DNA of 64,000 nucleotides, taken from NCBI GenBank assembly GCA_965214015.1, contig CBDCAS010000018.1:62001-126000 (forward strand), in the 5' to 3' direction. This stretch comes from CBDCAS01 sp965214015 (GTDB lineage: Bacteria; Pseudomonadota; Gammaproteobacteria; Coxiellales; Coxiellaceae). Under the pieces are notes generated by a model. The model was not told the origin of the DNA and ran no database searches. It saw only the letters and a program-made list of their open reading frames with translations. Positions 52,885-62,351 of the stretch are shown here, piece by piece. Each line of letters begins with the position of its first letter. Positions within the stretch are counted from its first letter, which is position 1. A program made the position numbers and the translations under genes.

Positions 52885-54522
52885 ATGCGCTTTAATTCAC
52901 TTACAAAACAAGTTAAAAGAACAGTCTTCACTTATCAACACTACGTATCCAAAAGTCGTAATGTTGAATATGACGCCATTATCGTAGGTGGAGGACTTTC
53001 AGGACTTGCTACTGGTATTCGATTACAACAGGCTGGAAAGCGCACTTTGCTTATTGAAAAAAATTCAAGGGTAGGAGGACTTTGCAAGAGTATTAAACTA
53101 AATAATACATCGTTTGAAATTGGTTGTAATGATTTTGGCCGATCAATTGAATCACAAATGACTGAATTGGGCGTTCAACACGATTTTAAAAAAGTGAAAA
53201 CCCAATTCATTTTTGGAAACCAAAGGCTGCTTTCCCCTTTTGATAGAAAGGCTCTGTTCACTTTCTTGAGATATCCACGAAATCTGACACATCTGCTGTA
53301 TTTAATGATACATGCGAATGAGCAAGCTCAATTATCTACAGTAACCCATCAATTGCAGAACCTAAAATTTCGGAATATCATTCATACGTTATTAGCATAT
53401 CTTTCCTTTAGACCAGTAGAAAATATTGATCTTGCTTTTGCAAAGCGCTTATTAAAGAGTCCTTATGGATATGATGATCCACGAGTACCTATCGGTGGCA
53501 CTCAATCATTAATTGACGCAATACGCACACGCTATGAATTACTTGGTGGAACACTTCAACTCGATACAAAATTTATTTCAGCCTCACATCGTTCTTCTAG
53601 TGAGGAAATTAAATATGTAGAAATACTAGAGACTGAATCCAACAAACAATATACAGTACCAACACAGATTCTTATATCAAGTACACATGGTTGGGAACAG
53701 TATCCACCAACCGCTAAAACATCACTTTCAGTAGCTGCACTTTTAGTCTGTGTTGATAAGCGTTTTCAACTTCCAAACGATATTCATACCTTTATTTTTT
53801 CACCACCGAACATAGAACAATTTCTATCTGACCACGATCAAGGTATTTTATCGAATGAAATAGGATTTCATTGGTTTCAGCATCACCCAATTAAAAAATC
53901 AGATAATATTTACGCATTGACGGCATATTTCTTATGGCCACGAGAAGCGATACATACAAACTCCGTTGAGAAAAGATCCATCGAATATATTCTTAAGACA
54001 ACTGAAGAATATTTTCCAGGGTTTAAAGAAGCTATCTCAGGAGAAATAACTTTTATTTCCCCTAACCAATATACAGAACAATATGGGATAAATAGTTGCT
54101 TAGCCCATCGTGTTTTATCGGGGGTAAATACTCTGCCTTGTTACAGTCACAATCAAGATATGTATTTCATTGGTAATGCAATGAATAACCCTGAAGATCA
54201 ACACGCTGGCGGTGCATTAGACTCAGCTAAAAAAACAGTCGAACAAATAATGAGGCAAGAATTTCATACTTTGGATTCTAATACTAGACAGCAGAAAAAG
54301 TTAGACGAGAAAGTTAAAGCACAGCATACATGGAAAAATAGGGCAGCAATGACAATACTTGGGGTATTCGGTGTCTATGGAGCATTGAAACTGCTTTCAT
54401 ATTTAAATGTCAACAATAACACATTTAGTTTTCCATTCTGGGATGGACGTACCCAAAATTTAGATAATATGGCTGCTGTACAAAGTAATCACACTTACCA
54501 AGATCAACACGGAAATCGGTAA
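52885..54522 (+). CDS. FAD-dependent oxidoreductase with C-terminal membrane anchor
   Basis: A 545-residue flavoprotein of the amine oxidase/phytoene-desaturase type. The dinucleotide-binding fold is at residues 29-60 (YDAIIVGGGLSGLATGI, then LIEKNSRVGGLCKS), and the FAD-closing end is QHAGGALDSAKKTVEQ near 450. A single hydrophobic helix, TILGVFGVYGALKLLSYL, close to the C-terminus suggests membrane attachment. The start has AAGGGGAA just upstream. The NRPS relic begins nine bases after its stop, so it is probably co-transcribed with the NRPS locus and may oxidise the product. Confidence 0.75.
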   Translation: MRFNSLTKQVKRTVFTYQHYVSKSRNVEYDAIIVGGGLSGLATGIRLQQAGKRTLLIEKNSRVGGLCKSIKLNNTSFEIGCNDFGRSIESQMTELGVQHDFKKVKTQFIFGNQRLLSPFDRKALFTFLRYPRNLTHLLYLMIHANEQAQLSTVTHQLQNLKFRNIIHTLLAYLSFRPVENIDLAFAKRLLKSPYGYDDPRVPIGGTQSLIDAIRTRYELLGGTLQLDTKFISASHRSSSEEIKYVEILETESNKQYTVPTQILISSTHGWEQYPPTAKTSLSVAALLVCVDKRFQLPNDIHTFIFSPPNIEQFLSDHDQGILSNEIGFHWFQHHPIKKSDNIYALTAYFLWPREAIHTNSVEKRSIEYILKTTEEYFPGFKEAISGEITFISPNQYTEQYGINSCLAHRVLSGVNTLPCYSHNQDMYFIGNAMNNPEDQHAGGALDSAKKTVEQIMRQEFHTLDSNTRQQKKLDEKVKAQHTWKNRAAMTILGVFGVYGALKLLSYLNVNNNTFSFPFWDGRTQNLDNMAAVQSNHTYQDQHGNR

Positions 54523-54531
54523 ATAAGTATT

Positions 54532-54841
54532 ATGAATAAAAAAATAACTATCACATCCTTATTTGAAGATCAAACAAGGAAAACTCCTGATGCCATTGCG
54601 TTAGTCTCAGGTAAAGAAATGTTCACTTATCAACATCTCAACAAGAAAGCTAATCAAATGGCACATTATTTAATGTCTATTGGTATTGGGCCTGAAGTTG
54701 TGGTTGCACTTCTTAACTATTCTATGCAGTCGAAGACAGAGCGCCATGGCTTTAGCTGTAAGTAAATTTGATTATAAAATCTGTCTTTATAAGACAGGAG
54801 ATTATGCTAAGATCTCGACGAATGAGAAGTAGAGTTTATGG
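54532..54841 (+). pseudogene. NRPS adenylation-domain relic
   Basis: The first 60 codons (SLFEDQTRKTPDAIALVSG, then YQHLNKKANQMAHYLMSIGI) are the opening of an adenylation domain, much like the start of the NRPS gene downstream. The frame ends at 54765. Immediately after it, a short frame reads KICLYKTGDYAK, which is the A7 motif (YxTGD) from much later in the domain. The roughly 350 codons between are deleted. An NRPS gene or module once stood here. Confidence 0.7.
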
Positions 54842-55049
54842 TTCATTTGTATATTGGATTTATCTCTTCCTTGCTGAAGAGAAGTTTATTAGAATTGATC
54901 TACATTACCATTGCTTTTCTCCAATATTATGTCAAAGAAAACGATATTAAAATTTAAATACACTGATTTTATATTGAAATTTACATCGTGCCTTTTATGA
55001 TAAAAACATCTTGATCCAATTAACTTTAAGAATGGTTTAAATTAATACA

Positions 55050-58000
55050 ATGAAAAATTCTCAAAAAAATAATACCGTAATCGACTTGTTTGAAGCTCAA
55101 GTGAACAAGACACCTTTCCATACTGCGCTGATTTCAGATGAAGAACAGCTAAGTTATATAGAACTTAACAGATGTGCTAACCAATTAGCCCATTATTTAT
55201 TAGGTCAAGGTGTGAAACCAGAACAATTGGTGGCTCTATACCTAGAACGTTCACCACAAGCAATCATTACGATATTAGCCATACTGAAAACTGGTGTCGC
55301 TTATCTACCCTTGGATTTAGAGAGCCCTCTGCCACGATTGCGATCAATCTTGCAATGCAGTGGCTCAAAGAGACTGATTACAGTTTCACAAAACAAAGTT
55401 ACTAAGACATTGCATGATATTTTACCAGTCATCACATTAGATGAAATAGATACTACGATAAAAAAACAAAAATTATCCAATCCTAATATAAAGATTAAAC
55501 CCAGCCAATTAGCCTATGTGATATATACCTCTGGCTCAACTGGCCAACCTAAAGGGGTAGAAATTGAGCATAAGGGAATACCAAATTTAGCGAAAGCACA
55601 AATCCATCAGTTTCAATCAACAGATCACAGTCGAGTGTTACAATTTTCTGCACTTCATTTTGATGCCTCAATTTCTGAAATTTGGATCACTTTCCTGTCA
55701 GGCGCTTGTCTCTATTTTCCTTCTAAAGTAACTCTATCTAATCCAAATACATTAATTAAATACCTTCATAAAAATCGAATTTCAATTGCGACATTGCCAC
55801 CTTCTTTATTAATCAATACAATGCCATCCCAAGGTATTAGTTTAAAAAGCTTAGTACTCGCTGGCGATACTTGCCCTAAAGAAATCATGGATGATTGGAA
55901 TCAATACTGTACCGTCATTAACGCTTATGGCCCAACTGAAACAACAGTCTGTGCTACGATGGGAGTTTACGACGGTCAACATTCTCACTGTATTGGCAAA
56001 TCACTGCCTCAAGTCAATTGCTATGTACTTAACATACAAAAAGAAGTTGTTGCTTTAGGAGAAGTGGGTGAGCTGTATATTGGCGGTATCGGCGTAGCAC
56101 GTGGCTATCGCCATCAACCGGATTTAACACAACAATATTTTATTGATTGGCTTGATAAAGCGAGTAATCAAACCATTCGTTTATATCAAAGTGGTGATCG
56201 AGTAAAACGATTAGCTGATGGTCGTTTGGAATATATCGGTAGAACTGACTTCCAAATTAAATACAATGGCATTCGTATTGATCCGATTGAAATTGAATCT
56301 ATCATTAACCAACATCCTAATGTGCAACAAAATGTAGTTATAAAACAACTACATCGTAATACAGCTTATCTATCTGCCTATATTGTCTTTAAAGAAAAAA
56401 AAATACCTGAATTATGGCCATCAGTAGCAGAATATTTTATTTACGATGATTTCTTGTATGGCACTATGACAATTGATAATCGTCGAAATAAAGCCTACAA
56501 AAAAGCGCTAGAATACCATGCAAAAAACAAAGTGATTGTTGACATTGGTACAGAACAAGAAGCTTTACTAGCTCGAATTTGTGTGGAGTGTGGTGCACGT
56601 AAAGTATATGCCATTGAGTACTTAGAAAAATCATATCAAAAATCAAAAAAAGTGATTGAACAACTTGGGCTTCAAAATAAAATTATATTGATTCATGGTG
56701 ATGCAATAAATGTTGATTTACCTGAAAAAGTGGATGTTATTGTTTCAGAAATCGTTGGTGCTATTGGAGGATCAGAAGGCGCTGCTATAATATTAAAACG
56801 AGCTAAAGAGCATTTTTTAAAACCCGATGGAATTATAATCCCTCAACGTAGCCTAACACGTATTGCAGCTGTTAGCCTCCCAGATAATTTACACAAAAAT
56901 CCTGGCTTTACTCCGCAATCTGCTCAATACGTTAATAAAATATTTGATTCCTGTGATAAATACTTTGATCTTAGATTATGTATTAAAAACTTACCACTAT
57001 CTTGTGTATTATCCACTACAGATATTTTTGAAGATCTACAATTTAATTCTAAATCAAAGATTAACCTAGAAACATCTCACCCCATTAAGCTAATTATTAA
57101 AAAAACAGGATACTTAGATGGAATGTTAATTTGGCTTAACTTACAAACAGCTGGCAATGAATGGATTGATATTTTGAAAAATAACCACTGCTGGATTCCT
57201 GTCTATATACCTTCATTTAATCATATTAAAGTTTACAAAGATGATATTATTGAAGGGATCTGTTACCGCAAACTAAGTGAAAATAAAAGACACCCCAATT
57301 ATTGGATTAAAGGCAGATTAATAAGAGAAAAAAGCACCCTCTTTTCTTTTGAGTACGATATACCACACATATCAAAGCAATTTAGAAAAAATTCATTTTA
57401 TTCGCAAATTTTTCAAAATGATGGAAAGCCCATCATCATCTCAAAAGAAACAGCGACTAATTCTACAGGTTCAGTCATAAGATCCTACCTTAAAACACAA
57501 TTACCTCAAAATAAAATTCCAAATATAATTATGTTTTTATCTCGACTGCCACTGCTCTCTACAGGCAAAATCGATCGCAAAGCTCTACCCAAGCCTTGTT
57601 TTACCGAAATAGATAACCACACATTAATCTCACTCAATGACAATGAAAAAACAATTCAAACACTCTGGAGCGAACTATTACAAGTGGAAAAAGAAATGAT
57701 CGGCCCCGACACTGATTTCTTTAGTTTAGGGGGGCACTCACTCCTGGCAGCACAGTTAACCAGCCAATTATTCGAACGATATCAGATACAATTGCCGTTA
57801 GCAGAGGTATTCCACCATTCAACCTTAAGAACATTATCTTCAAGATTAAGCCAACTTATCGAATCATCAACAAAACAAAAAGAGTTACTGAATAAAGCGA
57901 CCATTCGCCCCACGACGCTGCCGCTGTCCTTTGCTCAACGACGTCTCTGGCTGGCACATCAAGCAATGCGTAGTACCCATCCTGCCGGCTATAACGTGCA

Positions 58001-61000
58001 TTTTACCCTTCACTTTCAAGGCAATTTAGACTGTAATGCACTCGATAATGCTTGGCACTCATTAGTGCAAAATCATGACATATTGCGTACTCATTTCCCT
58101 AAAGTCGGCGTCCAATTCATTACCACCGATTCAATACCCATCGAACATCAAAAACAACCCAATGCGACAAAAGAACAACTCGACACAATAATCAATCAGA
58201 TTACTCAACACGATTTTGGTGATCTTTCCAAAGGACCTTTAATGCATGCAGTGCTAATTCATTTGCCGAATGAACAGTATTATCTCTGTCTCGTTTTCCA
58301 TCATATCCTGATGGATGGCTTATCCTTACCCGTGTTAACCAGTGAGCTCAGTGCGTTTTATAACCATCATGCGCACGCACTGCCTCTAAACCTAACCCCT
58401 TTACCACTGCAATACGCCGACATCGCCTTATGGGAGCAACAACAATTTAACAAGGGTAATTACCAACCCGCTCTGTCGTATTGGAAAACACAACTACAGG
58501 GTATACCGAATCGTATCAAGCTGCCCTTAGACCAGACTCAAACCCAACAAACAACCTACTCAGGAAAAACTCACTGTTTTTATGTGCCTAAGATATTAAC
58601 CCGAGAATTACAAACCTTGGCAAAACAGAACCATGTCACGCTGTTTACCATTTTGCTCAGTAGTATTGGTCTACTTTTATCTCGTTATTATCCGCAAGAG
58701 GACATAGTGCTCGGTGTTGCTCACGGAGAGCGACCACAATCGGCATGGAACCAACTGATTGGCTTCTTTGTCAATGCCTTACCGATTCGATTAAACATGG
58801 ATGAAACGTTCTCCATTATCCAATTAATACAACAAGTACACACAAGATTAGGTGAAGCGTATCAACATAATGCCCCCATAGAAACGATTTTAGAATCATT
58901 GAAGTTACCCCAACGCACCCACTTACATCCGTTATTCCAGGTGATGGTGACCTTTCACAACATACCATCGCTCTCTTTGGACTTTAACGGGGTTGAGGTC
59001 TCATTAAGAGAATCCTCTTTCAATGAGATGAGTGATACTGGCTCTGCTAAATTTGACCTTAGTTTTGAGATGGCACAGTTAGAAAAAGAACAATTAGCCA
59101 TCAAAATGGAATATGCCACCGATTTATTTTACGATCATACCATTGAGCGGATGGCTAACTATTGGCTAACTGTCTGCAATCAGATGGTATCCACACCTGA
59201 ACACACCCTCAACAACGTATCACTTTTAACAGATCAACAACAACAACAGCGATGGCGACAATGGAGCCAAAGCACCACAATAAAAGCACCACAACCCAAC
59301 GAGCACTTGGTCGCTTTATTTGAAGCACAAGTAGAGCAACGACCTGAGGCAATAGCTATTGTGGAAGGTGATCAAACGATTCGCTATGGCCAACTCAATG
59401 CACAGGCTAATCAGCTAGCGCACTGTTTATTAAAAAACAACGCTGGTATTCAAGCGGATACTTGTATCGCTATTGCACTACCCCGCTCTATTGATTTTAC
59501 CATCAGTATGCTGGCCATATTAAAAACTGGTGCCGCCTATTTACCATTAGATCCCGAATGGCCAATATCACGTCTACATTTTATGTTAGAAGAAGCCACT
59601 ATTGGTACTGTGATAACCGACCATTCAGGAGAAAAAACGTTATCAGGTAATGTAAACGCAACTCTAATTAATATCCAGAAAATAGAGATAGCCCATACTA
59701 GCGGTTCAAATACAAAGGTGTGTGATAACCTCAACATCTCTATCAATCCTCATCAACTCGCCTACGTGATCTATACCTCTGGCTCTACTGGTCAACCCAA
59801 AGGCGTTATGATTGAGCATCACAGTGTCGTGCAACTAATTAAAAAAGCAACTTATGTCGATTTAAAACCAAATTATGTTATGGCACACACCTGTAATACT
59901 ACATTTGATGTGTCAGTGTTTGAAATTTGGGGAGCTCTACTCAATGGCATGAGTTTAGTTATTATACCAAAGGCTGTTCTCTTAGACACCAATGCTTTTA
60001 AGAAGTTATTAATAAAACAAAATATTACTATATTGGTACTAACAACAGCACTTTTTTATCAATTACTACACTCAAATAATAACCTAATTAGCTCTGTAAA
60101 GTGGTTATTATTTGCAGGAGAAAAATTAACAAACAAAAAACTGTCACAACAATATTCTAATGTAAAAAAACTTCATCTAGTTCACTTATATGGCCCTACA
60201 GAAGCAACAGTATTTGCCACTTACTATCCTACTCCACTGAGTCAGCCAATACCGGATGAACTCCCCATTGGCCTACCCATTGATGGTACTACGACTTACG
60301 TCCTAGATACCCAACAACAACCGGTGCCGCCAGGAGCTTTAGGAGAGCTGTATTTAAGCGGTTGTGGATTAGCCCGTGGTTATTTGCAACGTGAGGATCT
60401 CACGAGAGAGCAATTTATTACCAATCCCTTCTTAAAGGATGGCAGTCGCCTCTATCGTACCGGCGATTGGGTGCGCTATCGAGACGATGGTAATCTCGTG
60501 TTCGTTCAACGAATGGATCAACAAGTCAAACTATCGGGTTATCGCATTGAGTTAGAAGAGATTGAAAACAACTTGCTGCGGCACCCTAATGTGCGAGAAA
60601 CGGTGGTAGTAAAACGTCTCCTAAAAAATCGAGGCTGCTTGATTGCCTATATTGTCCTCTACAGCAAATTGGTCGACCTTGAGCAATTAAAAAAAAACAT
60701 TCACTCTTATTTATCTGCTGTATTGCCTGATTACATGCAACCGTCTTATCTAGTTTTTATGGATCATCTGCCACTTAATAGCAACGGTAAAATTGATCGC
60801 CAAGCATTACCTCAGCCTAAAAATAATCAACAAAAAAAATCCATCGCACCCAAAACAACTGTTGAAAAAAAACTGCTGACACTGTGGCAATCACTACTGC
60901 CTGAGTACCAAAATATCAGTATCACCGATGATTTCTTTGCATTGGGTGGTAACTCACTGCTGGCTATGACATTAACACATCGCATTCACCAACAAGGCTG

Positions 61001-62351
61001 GTTAATCTCATACACCGATTTATTTCAACATCCTACTGTTCAATCGCAAGCACAACTGATTGAAAAGCCAAACCAACCGTTTATTAACCCCATCAAACGC
61101 ATGGAATCCTTTAGACAAGAAGCGACACTCGAGAAAGCTGCCTGTTTATCGACACCCTATACTGTCGATAAAGCGACCTCTTCAGAACCACACATCATTT
61201 TTCTAACCGGCGTTACCGGTTTCTTTGGTATTTTTCTATTAGATGAATTATTACGAACCACTAAAGCACAGATTGTATGTTTAATTCGTGCTAACAGTTT
61301 AAAACACGCGAACCAGCGACTAAAAGATACAGTTATAAAATATCGACTCGAGAGTCTATTCGCTCATTCTAATGACCGCATTCGACTGGTGATCGGTGAT
61401 ATCAGTCAATTTCGTTTAGGTTTATCACCCAACATTTATCGTTACTGGGCAAAATGCATTGATATTATTTTTCATGCGGCGTCGGATGTTAATTTTGTCA
61501 AACCCTACTCCGCGTTACGAGAGAGTAATGTCATCGGAACCAAACACATACTACATTTTGCATTAGAGACTAAGGTAAAACCACTGCATTATATTTCTAC
61601 CGCAGCGGTTTTTAGTTTCGCCCATTATTTTAATGGTCAAACCGAATTAAAAGAACAACCGGTTGTCTGGGATGATGCCTATTCAACCGCACTGCCTTAT
61701 GATCTGGGCTACACTCAAAGTAAAGCGGTGGCTGAAAAACTCATCTGGCAGGCCATTAGTCGTGGTATTCCTGCCACGCTATATCGCTTAGGCTTTATTT
61801 TATGTCACAGCCAAACGGGAATTGGTAACACAGACCAGCTTTGGGCTCGTCTCATTAAAGACTGTATTTATCTAAAGTGCTACCCTCAACTCAATGACGT
61901 GAAAGGTGAATTTATTACGGTCGATGATGCGAGTCGAGCGATTGTATCCATTGCATATCAGGCACATACACCTGGTAAAGCCTTTCACATTGTACCATCG
62001 CCTAAACATAACATAACAACCAATGATTTATTTAGCCAAATAGCCAATCAAGATTTTGACTTAAAGGCAAAACCTTTAAGTCATTGGTGCCATCAATTAC
62101 AACAGGCAATTAAACGAGGTTATAATAGCGAATTAGCTCTACTATTGCCATTATTTACCGATGTTGTAGTAGGTGATCTAACATTATTAGAGGCCTATCA
62201 AAACTCACCTCACCTCATCACTCACAATACTCAAAATACACTTGGTAAAAATAAGGTCGCATTGAATATTTCTTGTGCTACAATACGTCTCTATTTGAAC
62301 AAATTATTAAAGGGATATTTAAATAACTTAAATGAACTTAGGACAACATAA
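55050..62351 (+). CDS. Two-module NRPS: A(MT)-PCP-C-A-PCP-reductase
   Basis: A 2433-residue nonribosomal peptide synthetase without an N-terminal condensation domain, so module 1 loads. Module 1: A1 (about 10-455 and 805-850; YTSGSTGQPKG at 159, NAYGPTET near 291), interrupted after motif A8 by a methyltransferase (about 455-805) whose KVIVDIGTEQEALLARICVE and DVIVSEIVGAIGGSEG resemble PRMT-like enzymes; then PCP1 (DFFSLGGHSLLA near 890). Module 2: C (HHILMDG near 1084), A2 (YTSGSTGQPKG near 1575), PCP2 (DDFFALGGNSLLA near 1961). The end is a thioester reductase (TGVTGFFG near 2054, YTQSK near 2221), so the product is released as an aldehyde or alcohol. By-eye codes: A1 DASTVAAVCK (tyrosine-like), A2 DVFVLALVFK (unassigned). 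Confidence 0.9.
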   Translation: MKNSQKNNTVIDLFEAQVNKTPFHTALISDEEQLSYIELNRCANQLAHYLLGQGVKPEQLVALYLERSPQAIITILAILKTGVAYLPLDLESPLPRLRSILQCSGSKRLITVSQNKVTKTLHDILPVITLDEIDTTIKKQKLSNPNIKIKPSQLAYVIYTSGSTGQPKGVEIEHKGIPNLAKAQIHQFQSTDHSRVLQFSALHFDASISEIWITFLSGACLYFPSKVTLSNPNTLIKYLHKNRISIATLPPSLLINTMPSQGISLKSLVLAGDTCPKEIMDDWNQYCTVINAYGPTETTVCATMGVYDGQHSHCIGKSLPQVNCYVLNIQKEVVALGEVGELYIGGIGVARGYRHQPDLTQQYFIDWLDKASNQTIRLYQSGDRVKRLADGRLEYIGRTDFQIKYNGIRIDPIEIESIINQHPNVQQNVVIKQLHRNTAYLSAYIVFKEKKIPELWPSVAEYFIYDDFLYGTMTIDNRRNKAYKKALEYHAKNKVIVDIGTEQEALLARICVECGARKVYAIEYLEKSYQKSKKVIEQLGLQNKIILIHGDAINVDLPEKVDVIVSEIVGAIGGSEGAAIILKRAKEHFLKPDGIIIPQRSLTRIAAVSLPDNLHKNPGFTPQSAQYVNKIFDSCDKYFDLRLCIKNLPLSCVLSTTDIFEDLQFNSKSKINLETSHPIKLIIKKTGYLDGMLIWLNLQTAGNEWIDILKNNHCWIPVYIPSFNHIKVYKDDIIEGICYRKLSENKRHPNYWIKGRLIREKSTLFSFEYDIPHISKQFRKNSFYSQIFQNDGKPIIISKETATNSTGSVIRSYLKTQLPQNKIPNIIMFLSRLPLLSTGKIDRKALPKPCFTEIDNHTLISLNDNEKTIQTLWSELLQVEKEMIGPDTDFFSLGGHSLLAAQLTSQLFERYQIQLPLAEVFHHSTLRTLSSRLSQLIESSTKQKELLNKATIRPTTLPLSFAQRRLWLAHQAMRSTHPAGYNVHFTLHFQGNLDCNALDNAWHSLVQNHDILRTHFPKVGVQFITTDSIPIEHQKQPNATKEQLDTIINQITQHDFGDLSKGPLMHAVLIHLPNEQYYLCLVFHHILMDGLSLPVLTSELSAFYNHHAHALPLNLTPLPLQYADIALWEQQQFNKGNYQPALSYWKTQLQGIPNRIKLPLDQTQTQQTTYSGKTHCFYVPKILTRELQTLAKQNHVTLFTILLSSIGLLLSRYYPQEDIVLGVAHGERPQSAWNQLIGFFVNALPIRLNMDETFSIIQLIQQVHTRLGEAYQHNAPIETILESLKLPQRTHLHPLFQVMVTFHNIPSLSLDFNGVEVSLRESSFNEMSDTGSAKFDLSFEMAQLEKEQLAIKMEYATDLFYDHTIERMANYWLTVCNQMVSTPEHTLNNVSLLTDQQQQQRWRQWSQSTTIKAPQPNEHLVALFEAQVEQRPEAIAIVEGDQTIRYGQLNAQANQLAHCLLKNNAGIQADTCIAIALPRSIDFTISMLAILKTGAAYLPLDPEWPISRLHFMLEEATIGTVITDHSGEKTLSGNVNATLINIQKIEIAHTSGSNTKVCDNLNISINPHQLAYVIYTSGSTGQPKGVMIEHHSVVQLIKKATYVDLKPNYVMAHTCNTTFDVSVFEIWGALLNGMSLVIIPKAVLLDTNAFKKLLIKQNITILVLTTALFYQLLHSNNNLISSVKWLLFAGEKLTNKKLSQQYSNVKKLHLVHLYGPTEATVFATYYPTPLSQPIPDELPIGLPIDGTTTYVLDTQQQPVPPGALGELYLSGCGLARGYLQREDLTREQFITNPFLKDGSRLYRTGDWVRYRDDGNLVFVQRMDQQVKLSGYRIELEEIENNLLRHPNVRETVVVKRLLKNRGCLIAYIVLYSKLVDLEQLKKNIHSYLSAVLPDYMQPSYLVFMDHLPLNSNGKIDRQALPQPKNNQQKKSIAPKTTVEKKLLTLWQSLLPEYQNISITDDFFALGGNSLLAMTLTHRIHQQGWLISYTDLFQHPTVQSQAQLIEKPNQPFINPIKRMESFRQEATLEKAACLSTPYTVDKATSSEPHIIFLTGVTGFFGIFLLDELLRTTKAQIVCLIRANSLKHANQRLKDTVIKYRLESLFAHSNDRIRLVIGDISQFRLGLSPNIYRYWAKCIDIIFHAASDVNFVKPYSALRESNVIGTKHILHFALETKVKPLHYISTAAVFSFAHYFNGQTELKEQPVVWDDAYSTALPYDLGYTQSKAVAEKLIWQAISRGIPATLYRLGFILCHSQTGIGNTDQLWARLIKDCIYLKCYPQLNDVKGEFITVDDASRAIVSIAYQAHTPGKAFHIVPSPKHNITTNDLFSQIANQDFDLKAKPLSHWCHQLQQAIKRGYNSELALLLPLFTDVVVGDLTLLEAYQNSPHLITHNTQNTLGKNKVALNISCATIRLYLNKLLKGYLNNLNELRTT

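Noticed and set aside
54768..54950. 60-codon frame between the A-domain relic and the NRPS
   Set aside because: A different frame over the first part matches the A7 motif, so this frame is a shadow of relic DNA.
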